Positions 44,868-55,249 are shown, numbered from the stretch's first letter. The stretch: DNA of 64,000 bases from Gentiana macrophylla (GCA_026214975.1 JAOBSW010000755.1:1-64000); one strand, 5' to 3'. The notes: a model not told the origin generated them from the sequence alone. Numbers and translations: made by a program.

Positions 44868-45507
44868 GAAAGTTGTTCGGTGGAAGGATCTGGAAGACAA
44901 AGTTGTCAGTGCATCTTCGAAGAAAATCTTTTCTGAGAGTGATCTGAAAAAGCTTCCATTTCCACCAAGAAAGAGAAACATCCCTTTGAGTGAAGATAAG
45001 AAGTATGAAAAGGTGCTGAATCTCTTGAAAAATACTCAGGTGAATCTTCCATTATCAGAGGTCTTGGTTGAAATGCCTAAGTATACAAAATTCATCAAGG
45101 ATGTTGTTTCTTCAAAAAGGAAGTTATCAGACATGGAGAGGTTGATTGGTGAAGATTGCTCAATGATCAATTATGAAGACTTACCAATCAAAAGAGGTGA
45201 CCCTGGAAAATTCGTACTTACAGTGCTGATGGGAGGCCTAGTCTTTCCAAACTCTTTATGTGACCTAGGAGCATCCATAAGCCACATGCCAATGTCTGTT
45301 TGCAAACAGCTGAATTTAATTGATCTTCTAGAACCCACCACCATGAACCTTCAGTTCGCCGATAGATCTTCTAAGAAAGCAGCGGGAATCTTAAAGGACG
45401 TATTAGTTCAAATTGATAAATTCACCTTTCCCGTTGACTGGTACGTCCTAGACATTGAAAAAGATGAAAATGTCCACCTGATTCTTGGAAGACCTTTTCG
45501 TCTCTGA
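44868..45507 (+). CDS. Athila-type protease region of element E
   Basis: Open frame 44986-45507 (173 aa) continuing the gag-protease polyprotein after a stop at 44865. It encodes KYEKVLNLLKNTQVNLPLSE, PKYTKFIKDVVSSKRKL, then the retropepsin core FPNSLCDLGASISHMPMSVC. The active-site Asp is in DLGAS (the Athila form of D-S/T-G), and VHLILGRPF is the second retropepsin motif. Processing of the polyprotein is the expected role. Confidence 0.85.
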
Positions 45508-45576
45508 CCAGAGCCCTCATTTGCTGCGATGGTGGGCGAGTGACGATACGTGTTGGTGATCAAGAGGTAAGCTATA

Positions 45577-46711
45577 ATGTCTCCAAATCCATTCAAGTAC
45601 CCTCTGGTCCTCCAACCAGCTTTTCCATTGAGGATATGTCTGATGACTTCAATGATTTCATGGAAAAGCAAGTCATGGCTGTTGCAACTGAATATGAGCA
45701 ATCAGTTGATAATTGACCAGATGCTTGAGCGTCTGGCAGGGCACGCATTCTACTGCTTCCTGGATGGATATTCAGGATATTTTCAAATACCCATTGATCC
45801 AGCTGACCAAGAAAAGACCACTTTCACCTGCCCTTATGGCATATTCGCTTACAGGCGAATGCCATTTGGTCTCCGCAATGCCACAGCTACATTTCAAAGA
45901 TGTATGCTGGCTATTTTTGACGGACTCGTAGAAAAGTGTATGGAAATATTTATGGACGATTTTTCGGTCTTTGGTCAGTCCTTCGATGATTGTCTTGACA
46001 ACCTTGACCAGGTCTTATCCAGATGTGTGGAAAAGAACTTAGTTCTGAATTGGGAAAAATGCCATTTTATGGTAGATGAGGGAATAGTTCTTGGCCACAA
46101 AATCTCCGCCAAAGGTATAGAAGTTGACAGGGCAAAAGTAGAAGCTATCGAGAAGATGAGTTATCCTAAAAATATGCGTGAAATCAGAGGTTTTCTTGGA
46201 CATGTCGGTTTCTATAGAAGATTCATTTAAGACTTTTCCAAGATAGCCAAGCCCCTGTCTACACTACTTAAGGAAGACGTTTTATTCGATTTTGATGAAA
46301 GTTGCAAGCAGGCGTTTGAGGAGCTTAAAAACCGTTTAATCTCTGCTCCAATTTATATCGCTTTGATCGAATCTACCTTTCGAACTTATGTGCGACGCAT
46401 CAAACTATGCGATTGGTGCTTTGTTTTAGGACAAAGAATCAAAGGGAAATTCCAGCCAATCTATTACATGATCCACATTGAATCCTTCTCAAGTTAACTA
46501 TACTACTCGCGAGAAGGAATTATTGGCCGTAGTCTTTGCTATGGACAAGTTTCGTAGTTACTTGTTAGGAGCTCAAGTGATTGTGTGGGTGATCACGCCG
46601 CTTGCTGCGATATCGATGATGAAGAAAGAGGCCAAACCGCGCTTGCTGCGTTGGAATCGACCTACAAGAGTTTGACGTTCAAATTAAAGACAAAAGGGCC
46701 GTGAAAGCGTC
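45577..46711 (+). pseudogene. Reverse transcriptase-RNase H of element E, RT fingers deleted
   Basis: RT is recognisable from DQMLERLAGHAFYCFLDGYS, with FTCPYGIFAYRRMPFGLRNA and the catalytic box IFMDDFSVFG at about 45946-45975. The palm is followed by LGHKISAKGIEVDRAKVEAI and REIRGFLGHVGFYRRFI, stop at 46228, then RNase H traces (VNYTTREKELLAVVFAMDKF near 46495). The N-terminal fingers of RT, normally about 200 residues between the protease ILGRPF and the DQMLERLAG block, are missing: only about 70 codons of unrelated frame separate them. The enzyme could not be active. Confidence 0.85.
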
Positions 46712-48405
46712 GTGGCGGATCATGTTTCGAGAATGTTAAGTGAGGAAAAGGATGATCCAGATGATAAAGATCTTTACTTTCCTCTAGAAAACATTATGCT
46801 TATCGATGGCTGCGCTCCAGATGTTCCATGGTATTCTTCCATTGTCAATTACCTTCATTCCCGATATCTTGATCCAGAATTGTCCTATCAGGAGAAGAAA
46901 AAGTTCTTCTCTGATTTGAAATCTTTCGTTTGGGATGAACCTTATCTGTTTAAGATCTGTGAAGATGGTCTGCTTAGAAGATGTGTTCCAGAATCTGAGC
47001 AGCGTGATATTATTGAGCAGTGCCACAGTGGACCTATTGGAGGTCACTTTGGTCCTTGGAAAACCGTTGCTAAGATCTTTCAATCCGGCTTCTATTGGCC
47101 CACGATCTTCAAAGATACAGAAGCTTTTTGTAAAGCGTGTATAGATGCCAAAGAACCGGTACTCTGACAAGGCGTTTTGACATGCCTTTGACACCCATCT
47201 TAGAATGCGAAGTCTTTGATGTATGGGGCATCGATTTTATGGGGCCATTCCCATCATCTTGTGGTAACAAATACATCTTAGTCTGCGTAGATTACGTGTC
47301 CAAATGGGTGGAGGCTCAGGCCACGACTCACAATGATCATAAGACGGTCATGAAGTTCTTAAAGAAAAATATTTTCGTGAGATTTGGATGTCCTCGAGCC
47401 TTGATCAGTGATGAAGGAACGCACTTTTGCAACCGACCCTTAGAAAAAGTGCTTGAAAAGTATGGTGTTCGTCATAAGACTGGCACACCATACCATCCTA
47501 TGACTAGTGGTCAGGTTGAAAGAAGCAACCAAAGCATTAAGAAAATCCTGGAAAAAACGGTCAACAGTCATAGAAAAGACTGGAGTTTGAAATTAGATGA
47601 TGTACTATGGGCATACAGGACCGCCTATAAGACTCCGATGGGTACATCTCGATATCAAATGGTTTATGGTAAGCCATGTCATCTGCCAGTCGAGTTAGAG
47701 CATAGAGCTTATTGGGCTACAAAGTTTCTGAACTTTGATTCTCAATCTTGTGGTAAGCATCGACTGCAACAGTTGCATGAGTTGGACGAATTCAGACTCC
47801 AGGCCTACGAAAGCGCTAGGATCAGCAAAGATAAGATGAAACTCCTCCATGACGCCAAGATTAAGAAGAGAGAATTTCAAGTCGGGGAACAAGTTCTTTT
47901 GTATAATTCCAGGTTACATCTGTTTCCTGGAAAGTTAAGGACACGATGGTCCGGTCCCTTTGAGATTCTCCAAATTATTCCTGGAGGCGTTTTAGAACTA
48001 CGAGGTTATGGTGACCAACCGTTTCGAGTAAATGGTCAAAGGTGTAAGCACTACATTGGTGAACCCAAGGAAAAGCCTTTGATTGTTCGTTTCCTCGATA
48101 TCCTCGGGTGTGGTACTAAAGAAGTCGAAGAATTTGACGAGTTTTCACCCGACCTATTTTCAGAGGATGACGGTAGTGGTCGATCTAAAGAAGTTCTAGC
48201 AGGTAGTTGGGATATGGAAGAGTTTGAGAGGGAGCGTAAGCTGAAACGTCATCAGAATACTCAGAAGAAGAAGAAGTCGACCATGGGGCAGTTTAAACGC
48301 ATTTGGAAAGCCATCAAAGATTTCACCCCATGTGTTAGATGCTGTTTCTGCGACCACACTCTCGATCAAAGCTTACACGAGGTAGTGGGTGGCGAGAAAA
48401 GTTAA
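46712..48405 (+). pseudogene. Integrase of element E (two frames, one frameshift)
   Basis: 46712-47167 holds the N-terminal zinc domain ([40 protein letters not shown]); a one-base shift near 47140 leads into a 1269-bp open frame (47137-48405) starting [10 protein letters not shown]. The catalytic core shows [10 protein letters not shown] (Asp 1), [12 protein letters not shown] (Asp 2) and [20 protein letters not shown] (Glu). A C-terminal domain follows ([34 protein letters not shown]). Apart from the single shift the domain is complete, much better kept than RT. Confidence 0.9.
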
Positions 48406-48680
48406 AAATTTGATCCAGTGAGCTTAAGCAAAGTGTCGAGCTAACGACATTAACCAAAAGCGCCACTAGGGGGCATCCTAGATATCGTTATCTTTAGTTG
48501 CTTTTGTTTTTTACTTTTTATTGCTTTAGTTGTTTAAGTTTTTAGCCTTATTAAGCTTTTGTCAGTATCATCGGTTTAGCGGTGTTTTAGATATGGATTT
48601 GAGTTCTACCAGAGGAGTTACCTTTCCTTAGGAGGATCCCACTTATTCTTGTAGATGACGGACCGGGAGGGACTATCGTT
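48406..48680 (+). other. Spacer between integrase and small ORF
   Basis: Noncoding. The phrases CGAGCTAACGACATTAA and AAAAGCGCCACTAGGGGGCA are typical of the post-integrase spacer of Athila elements. No further feature is seen. Confidence 0.5.
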
Positions 48681-48989
48681 TTGCACGTAGACTTTGATAT
48701 TAGTACCGATCGATCGGAGTGTCACCTATGTCATTATTGTTCCCGCTGTTCGGGAGGTGGAGATTTCACTACTGAGGAGTTGCAGGCAGTTATAGGACGT
48801 CCATACACAATCCTGAATGATCCAATGCTGACAGATTTAGCGTTAGTGCTGCAAGCTGAGCATTTTCGGGGTGTCGATGTAGCTGGTGAGGACTGGGCTT
48901 TGCAGGACGAGTATGATTTTCCTCCGGCGATTGACATGCTCCGCCGTCTTATCCGGGTGGTGGATTGGGCGGAAATTTACGATGACTAG
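48681..48989 (+). CDS. Small ORF of unknown function between integrase and env-like gene (102 aa)
   Basis: Open frame for 102 codons, acidic, with a cysteine/histidine cluster near the start (SECHLCHYCSRCSGGG: C-x2-C-x2-C-x2-C with a histidine) that could bind zinc, then TTEELQAVIGRPYTIL and LADLALVLQAEHF-like and DMLRRLIRVVDWAEIYDD. I do not recognise the family. After it comes the sequence AAAGCGCTCGGTGGGAGGCA, similar in style to the post-integrase spacer. It precedes the motif array and TATA box of the env-like unit. Confidence 0.45.
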   Translation: MHVDFDISTDRSECHLCHYCSRCSGGGDFTTEELQAVIGRPYTILNDPMLTDLALVLQAEHFRGVDVAGEDWALQDEYDFPPAIDMLRRLIRVVDWAEIYDD

Positions 48990-49204
48990 CGTTGTTAGGT
49001 TGTCTCGTCGAGCAAACGACGTAAAACAAAAGCGCTCGGTGGGAGGCAACCCACTATTTTCTATTGTTTTTACTTATCTTCTAGTGATTTTATGTATTTC
49101 GTCGTTTTTCATTTGTATTTTTGAGGTTTGATTTAAGTTTAATGAGAAAATGCAAATTTGAATTTGAATTGTATGAAATTTTATAATTTTTGCATAATCT
49201 CTGC

Positions 49205-49406
49205 ATTGGACGCCCGTCCAGAGATCTGGACGCCCGTCTACCCTATGCATTTCTTGGACGCCCGTCTACAATGTTCCCTCCAATCCTGTATCTAATTTGA
49301 AAGATGGACGCGCGTCTGATATATTGGACACCCGTCCAGTTCTTGCTATCTCCAGTGAACGCCCGTCCACATAATTGGACGCGGCGCCCATACCTGCCTA
49401 TAAATA
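49205..49406 (+). promoter_or_regulatory. Internal promoter-like region: GGACGCCCGTCC array plus TATA box
   Basis: Seven or eight motif copies (TTGGACGCCCGTCCAG, TGGACGCCCGTCTA twice, GGACGCGCGTCTG, GGACACCCGTCCAG, GAACGCCCGTCCAC, GGACGCGGCGCCC) are followed by CCTATAAATACCCC with TATAAATA at 49399-49406. The arrangement copies that of the LTR promoter, but the surrounding bases are not LTR-like. The env-like ORF begins 570 bp downstream. Confidence 0.65.
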
Positions 49407-49699
49407 CCCCTCGGTCCATGAACCTCCTTTCGAGAAATTCAAACTTGAAAAACCCGACTTTTGCCCACCTCTTAACCTCAAATCCCTCAATATTACACCA
49501 AATTGAGCGATTTCAGTTGCTATAGAACGCTTTTGGTCCCCTCTTTTCACTTTTCTAAACCTTATTCCTCAATCAACAACCATTTTGTGAATCGAGCCCT
49601 ATATTGGTCCGACTTTTTCCAAAAAAATTCGATTTTGGGCTCGAATTTGCATTGTTAGGGATCCTTTCCAACATCATCATCATCTTTTCATCATCATTG

Positions 49700-49966
49700 G
49701 TAAGTTTCTAGTAACTTTTCAAGGATTAGTTCACGTTTTTGGGAGTTCGATCTTCGGTTCGACTCTTTTATGTGAGTTGTACCTTTTTTTTTCCTTGGTT
49801 TGTTTCTTGTTTCTTGCTGTGTTGTGCTGTGGTGATGTGATGGATGATGAATGGGTTGTTTGGTGATGATGGTGGTTGATGGATGGTTGTGGTTTGTGGT
49901 TTGGTTATTTTGAAATCCCGATTTGGATGTTAAACGGGTAACTTGCTTTGATTTGGTTTAGTTTAG
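49700..49966 (+). other. Candidate leader intron upstream of the env-like ORF
   Basis: A strong donor ATTG|GTAAGTTTC at 49700 and acceptor GTTTAG|GC at 49966 define a 267-bp T-rich intron ending ten bases before the ATG at 49976. Its first 50 bp are followed by T- and TG-rich tracts typical of plant introns. Confidence 0.55.
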
Positions 49967-49975
49967 GCTTGAATC

Positions 49976-51504
49976 ATGGTCCATAAGAAGGGAGTGCAGA
50001 AGCGTTATGGTAAGGGGTGTACGGAGTTTGATCCCACCTTAATCGATCCAAATCGAGGTGTTAGCATTAGAGACCAACCTCCTAGGGCTGTACAAAGTCA
50101 AGCTAGGGCACAACTACGAGATGAGTCTACGTCAGGGTCGGATACTGAGGAAGATGTGCCTCTAGTAAGGCTGCCTAGGGTTCAGAGAGGTGGAGCATCG
50201 TCTAGGGTTGAACAGACTGAGGATGCACCTAGACAGGAGGAAGCGAGTACCCGAGCTGAACCGGTAAGGACAACTGTTAGACCTCCTGCTCCTCCTATTC
50301 CTTTGGCTCGTAGATTTATTAACCCTAAGGCTTACGAGGTTTATACCAAACATTATCAGTCGAGGACGATGTTGATAGAGAGGGCGTTTATGGAAACGAA
50401 GGTTGATACGGCGTTTGTGAAGCTTTTGAAGGATAGGAAATGGGATGCATTGATGAGAATCCCACTTACTCCGATGAATGATACACTAGTTCGCGAGTTT
50501 TATAGCAACTGTTCAGAGACGGACTTGGAAACCGGAGTTGTAATGGTGAGAGGAGTCAAGGTCCCGTTCACCCCGCAAGTCATTAACGAGAAGTACGGTT
50601 TAGCATCGTTTGAGGGGTTGGACTACAAAGCGGCTATCAAGGCTAAACAGGATGCCGGTGGAGATCCGTTAGAGGAGTTGCGTCTGAAAGTGTGCCCGGA
50701 TGTTCCGTGGACACTGAGGCCGGGCGGGGACCGAAAGAAGTTAGTGACTACGACTTGGTCAGAGGACTGGAAGGTCCAGTGTCGGTTCATTCAGAGTAGG
50801 TTGTTGCCAAAGAACAACCTCACATATTTCCACATTGGTGACATTGGGATGTTATACGTTGAATTTCGAGTTGAATGTCGATGTCGGCCAAGCCTTATTT
50901 GATGAGATTGCGACCAATCAGAAAGTCTATGCCCGGTGTTTGATTGTTCCCCACTTGCTACATAGCCTATGTGTGGATGCCGGTGTTCCTGAGTATAGGC
51001 CGGATCTTAAACCGAAGAACCCGAGGGCAATTCAACGAGAAAAGGTTAGGACTTCGGGACATGTTGAGGCTACGCAAGAGCCGGGGTCTACTTCTGCACC
51101 ACCCGCGGTTTCATTCGTTCCTGCTTTATCTCCCGCAATCAGGATGCGGTTGAGCATGGCAAACAGATTACGGGAATGGATGGGTGATATTCGGGATACA
51201 CAGAACAACATTTTGATGATTCTGAAGTGTATCAACGAAGACCGGCCGCCAAGGGACGAGAGCATCTTCACGCCTAGCCTGAAGGATTATGTTTTCCACG
51301 ATGAGATCGAGCGAGCGATTGAAGATGTGCTTCGAGTTGAGAAGGAAGATTCTGAGGATGTGGAGGAGGAGGCACCGGCGCACCGCTGTTGCTACTATCG
51401 TTCCCACTCCACAGCCGGGACCTTCATCGACTACTTCTACGGCTGATGTACCTCCCACTGATGAGTCTACGCCGAGGCAGCCTAGAGATTTATTGATATT
51501 TTGA
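49976..51504 (+). pseudogene. Athila env-like (third) ORF, two frameshifts
   Basis: The ATG at 49976 starts VHKKGVQKRYGKGC; an acidic, Pro-rich N-terminus is followed by RFINPKAYEVYTKHYQ, KWDALMRIPLTPMNDTLVRE, FYSNCSETDLETGVVMVRGV and VPFTPQVINEKYGL, matching the plant transposon protein domain found after pol in Athila elements. A frameshift near 50860 moves to the frame with LNVDVGQALFDEI and HLLHSLCVDAGVPEYRPDL; a second near 51380 restores a tail with PTPQPGPSSTTSTADVP ending at 51504. I see no clear signal peptide or fusion peptide; 'env-like' reflects position only. Its role is unknown. Confidence 0.8.
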
Positions 51505-52102
51505 TTTTGTACTTTCTGATTTGGTACTTATTCGATATGGTTGTACTTTTCTACTGCCCCTATTATTTCTGTTACTGCACTTTTCTTTTTATACGCTACT
51601 GTCGGTTTCCGTAGGCGTATTTCTTTTATGTGAATTATGTAGGCCATAAGGCGATCTCCTACTTTGTTTTGTACCTTGATGGTTGCCATTGTTATCATTT
51701 TCGATTTTTCTTGCGCTTATTGATTACTCTTTTCGTCTATTCCATTTCACTTTATTATTATCTTTTTCATTATTGCGATGCTATTTCCCCGTTTTTCCCC
51801 GAGGTTTTTTTTCTGTATTGTCCAGTAGTGTAGATATCGTTTTTGTCGAGATATCGTTTGAGTTAGTCTGAATGCCTTATCTCCGCTTTCGGGAGCGTTG
51901 GCACTTTCCTACACCAGCCTGACCAACGTCTCGATTATCTACGCCAAATCAGCTAAGTTCTTTATTTCTTTTTAAATTCTGCACAACCTGAGGACATGTT
52001 GTGATTTCAGTGTGGGTGAGAGAATAGTTGGTTATGTGTATCTATTCATTTGCTTAATTTCGTTATGTTTCGTTTTGTTTTGCTCGGGACGAGCAAAAGC
52101 TA
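51505..52102 (+). other. 3' noncoding region of element E
   Basis: T-rich untranslated sequence between the env-like stop and the polypurine tract. It contains TCTCCGCTTTCGGGAGCGTT near 51880 and GCTCGGGACGAGCAAAAGCT near 52082, a short hairpin typical of the pre-PPT region of Athila elements. No gene seen. Confidence 0.6.
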
Positions 52103-52115
52103 AGTGTGGGGGAGT
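52103..52115 (+). promoter_or_regulatory. Polypurine tract of element E
   Basis: AGTGTGGGGGAGT lies directly before the 3' LTR start TGTTAAGG. Confidence 0.88.
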
Positions 52116-53674
52116 TGTTAAGGGTGATTTTATACGTTTTATAAGGATATATTTTATGTCAATTTCCCCCATATCTGGATGTTTTTCATAGAAATCGAGC
52201 TTTATATTTAAGTATTGAGCAAGTGATGTTTTTAATGGGTTAGTTGCAAAATTGTATGATTTATGTGTAAAATTGATGGTTTTATATTGATTTGGATATT
52301 ATTACATTTTGCGATGTTTTTGATGTCATGTAGATGCATATTCTCGACCCAAAGAATGATCAAATGAAGATCAAGTTCGAATTATATGAAGATGAGAAGA
52401 TCGATTTTTAAGCAGCTGAACGTGCGTCCAGAATCTCCGTCCAGTGGACGGGCGTTTTATCAAGAGGACGGGCGTCCAGGCTGAAGAGCTTGATTCAGAG
52501 TGTTGATGGATTTGCTGGACGAGCGTCCAATTTTGTGAAGGACGGGCGTCTGATGAAGACTCAGCCTGACTCGAAGTTTTTGTTGAAGACCGGACGAGCG
52601 TCCAGATAGCAGGACGGGCGTCCTTCCACCGCCTCAGCACAGCCGACTTTATTTTCTATAAATACCAGCGCTATTTTCAACCCTAGAGAGATATCATTAC
52701 ACAATACTCAAAACCCTAAACCTAGGGGGCGGCTTTAGGCTGCGTTTTTACTCCTTTATTCCAGTTTTTATGCAAGTAAATTCTAGATTAAATTAGGTAG
52801 TTCTATGTTAGTTTATTCAGCAATTTCAAGTTTCCAGAGGATGTTTAGAGGCTAGGCCTTCATCAAACGAGCATTGTGAAGCCTATCCAACACGTTTTGA
52901 TTCCGTTTCTTCGATTATATTGTGAGTTTTTATCTAAAGTTGTTTCCTTTATCATGTTTTATATTGTTCATTGCAACTATATCGAAAGATGTGCATGTTT
53001 GATTGTTTTATGTTGATGAAAGTCATATAAACGTTAGATCATCGTGATAAGGAATAGATGTCTAATCTATATAACGAGAGTTAATAGGTTAGATTTCTAG
53101 GTTACAAACGTTAAAGTTTACACCTTTAATTAGTAAAGTCGTTAATCTTTAAATCGAAAGATATAGATTAATAGGTGAACTATCTAAGAAATTAGGGTTC
53201 ATGTTTTAGACAAGGTGAAATCACAACTTGGTTAGAAAACACAATATATAATCGAGATAGGAGTTGATACTTGTTAGGATAGGTGGATCAATCGCCGTTT
53301 GTTCGTTATAATTTGAATTTAATCCCTTAAAACTTGAGTTGTTTAGTTTAGTTAAATCTTCTTATTGCATCTTAGGTTTAGTTGTAGTTTAAATTGTTCG
53401 CAACCCGTATCTTCCACGGCTTTAGATTCATTTTTTTCTGTCGATTTTACATTCGTGTTATTTTCACTTTCAGTCTCGTTTAGTTTTATTTGCTGTTTAG
53501 GTTAGTAATCGTGACACCCTTAGATTAGTTAGAATAAAAACTAGAGTTAACAACCTCCGATTCCCCGTAAGATCGACCCGGTATTAGTCACTGTACTACG
53601 ATCCCTGCACTTGGGGAATACCGGATTTATAAATTTTATTACTTGTTTGTTTTGCTTAGATAAAATCCGAGACA
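52116..53674 (+). mobile_element. 3' LTR of element E
   Basis: 1559 bp, nearly identical to 38122-39673. Most differences are one-base indels or lie in the GGACGNNCGTCC array (for example GGACGAGCGTCC here where the 5' LTR has CGACGGCGGCGCCC). TATAAATA at 52657-52664. Confidence 0.95.
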
Positions 53675-53679
53675 TTAGT

Positions 53680-53983
53680 CATGTCGAGTGTTATGTTTTA
53701 AAGTCTATTTTTACGTTTTTAGAGTCCATTTGGCTATTTGTTCGTAAGTTCTCAAAAAAAAAAGGTCTCGCTCCCAACGAGCCCTGTGCTTGCTGCCAGC
53801 AAGTCCCAGTTTTTTTTTTCTGGGTCGTTTTTGTGTCTATTATTCCCCCGTTTGTAGTCTGTAGGTCTCACGGCAGCATGAATAATCATGCTGACTGTTA
53901 GTTTACTGACATTTGTATGTTTTTTCTTATGTCCACAGAGAGCCAGAGAAATTAATTATTCCACTCGATATTGTTCTAGAAAA
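53680..53983 (+). other. Leader of element D
   Basis: Resumes element D after the TSD of E. It contains GCTCCCAACGAGCC and GCTTGCTGCCAGCAAG, partial palindromes of the same kind as in LTR D, and a good splice acceptor TTTTTTCTTATGTCCACAG at 53938, so the protease mRNA may have a leader intron. No coding region. Confidence 0.5.
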
Positions 53984-54052
53984 AATGTCGACCAATCGAT
54001 TTTCTGAAGCGAAGAATGAAGAAGTAAATTTAGACGATCAAAAACCACACTA
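53984..54052 (+). CDS. Short ORF preceding the protease ORF (22 aa)
   Basis: MSTNRFSEAKNEEVNLDDQ then KPH and stop. From 54048 the next frame is open and in phase with the protease ORF (VRPDKQKLVEERKIRRHEEG, KFDLFQG, then M at 54134). The two probably formed one N-terminus, separated now by a one-base difference in the A5 run near 54041; either mutation or frameshifting could connect them. Confidence 0.4.
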
Positions 54053-54133
54053 GTAAGGCCGGATAAGCAAAAGTTAGTAGAGGAACGAAAAATACGGAGA
54101 CACGAGGAAGGGAAATTCGATCTCTTTCAGGGT

Positions 54134-55249
54134 ATGACTGCTCGCATTCTAATTATTATTTCTGATTCTGATTCTAGCTCTGGTTCGGAGTCTGACCCCG
54201 AGTACCTACCCTCACTTTCCCCAACTCCAGAATACCCGATCTCTGATTCTGACCCTGAGTCTGAGTTCAACACTAGACCCATAGTACCCTGCCAACCTGA
54301 GGCAGAAGAGCTAAAGGATCGCGCTCGTCTATTTCCAAAGTTAGAAGATCCTAGGGCGTTTATTGTTGACGTAGTCTTGGATAGGAAGAGAGCTGGCCTA
54401 GCACTGATTGACTCCGGATCAAGCCTAAATATAGTTCCCTATAGCGTTTGTGAGAGAATTGGAGTCTATACCGTTATGAACACGACGATGAACATTCGCT
54501 TTGGGGATGGTTTTCGTACCGTGCGTACTGGAGCCTTGAACTACATGACCATAGGAATTGGGAGGCTTCCCTTTCTAGTCGATATAGTTGTGATGGACGT
54601 AGAGGAGGATCCTCACTGCCCACTTATACTGGGCCGATCATTTATGGCAACCTCTAAGGCTCGAGTAGACATGGAAAAATTTGAGCTCACGTTGTTTGAT
54701 GCCAAAGGCTCAGAGGTTCATACAATCCTTAGACCTCGATTTCCGCTTCCGCCTAGTATCTCAGTTGTGACGGTACACGGTGCGGATAAGACTGCCTTGA
54801 TTCCTAGTCAAGGAGATGTTGATATGGTTTGCGCTGCCCCAAGAAATAGTGAATTAGAATTCCTGTATATCTTAAAAAGGGACATGGACGCTCAATCCCA
54901 GCGTACAGAACCGGCGGATGCCTCAATGCTTCTGACGGACGAGGCAGAAACCGTGTACGGAGATGGGTCCGCCCCATCCGAAGGAATCGCTGAGGATCGA
55001 GAAGGCTCAAAGTTAAAAGATAGACGGAGAAGGGTTAAAAAGCGAACTCGTAGAGTTCGATCTCGAAGATCGCTAGTTTCTGGGACAAAAGCTGAGATTG
55101 GTGCCTGTTTAGATGGCAATGATGACTGTATTTTCTTAGGTCTCACCGCCAAAGGAAAAGCAAGCATTCTCAAAGAAGGAAAGCAGATCTCAGTGCAAGC
55201 CGACCGGGTGAAAATCTGCAAGTCAAAGGACGATAAATCAAGGGAATGA
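54134..55249 (+). CDS. Stand-alone retropepsin-like protein of element D (371 aa, intact)
   Basis: Residues 1-60 are acidic and Ser/Pro-rich (SDSDSSSGSESDPEYLP). Residues 75-180 form a retropepsin fold: FIVDVVLDRKRAGLALIDSG with catalytic D93-S-G, SSLNIVPYSVCERIGV, then CPLILGRSFMATSKARVDME (I-L-G-R at 165-168), the pattern of Athila/Tat proteases. Residues 297-312 are an arginine-rich patch (RRRRVKKRTRRVRSRR) that may bind RNA or act as nuclear localisation signal, followed by a small domain to 371. No RT follows: the stop at 55247 is 230 bp before the 3' LTR. Whether 54134 or the upstream frame opening at 54048 marks the true N-terminus is unclear. Confidence 0.82.
   Translation: MTARILIIISDSDSSSGSESDPEYLPSLSPTPEYPISDSDPESEFNTRPIVPCQPEAEELKDRARLFPKLEDPRAFIVDVVLDRKRAGLALIDSGSSLNIVPYSVCERIGVYTVMNTTMNIRFGDGFRTVRTGALNYMTIGIGRLPFLVDIVVMDVEEDPHCPLILGRSFMATSKARVDMEKFELTLFDAKGSEVHTILRPRFPLPPSISVVTVHGADKTALIPSQGDVDMVCAAPRNSELEFLYILKRDMDAQSQRTEPADASMLLTDEAETVYGDGSAPSEGIAEDREGSKLKDRRRRVKKRTRRVRSRRSLVSGTKAEIGACLDGNDDCIFLGLTAKGKASILKEGKQISVQADRVKICKSKDDKSRE

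Larger units (their letters stand above)
38122..53674 (+). mobile_element. Element E: Athila-type gypsy retrotransposon with env-like ORF (15553 bp), TSD ttagt
   Basis: Complete element: LTRs 38122-39673 and 52116-53674, perfect TSD ttagt (38117-38121, 53675-53679), tRNA-Asp primer site, 3.4-kb leader, gag, protease, RT/RNase H with an internal deletion, integrase, a small ORF, an env-like ORF, and a polypurine tract. The two LTRs differ at only about 20-25 sites, so insertion was recent relative to the host element D. Frameshifts in gag, pol and env and the RT deletion make it non-autonomous. Confidence 0.95.

Noticed and set aside
49976..51504. Third ORF of element E as a true viral envelope gene
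   Set aside because: No signal peptide, fusion peptide or convincing membrane anchor is visible; only its position and family domain support the name env-like.
53984..54140. Canonical programmed minus-one frameshift site
   Set aside because: The A-run does not form an X-XXY-YYZ heptamer in the zero frame and no downstream pseudoknot is evident; kept only as a weak finding.
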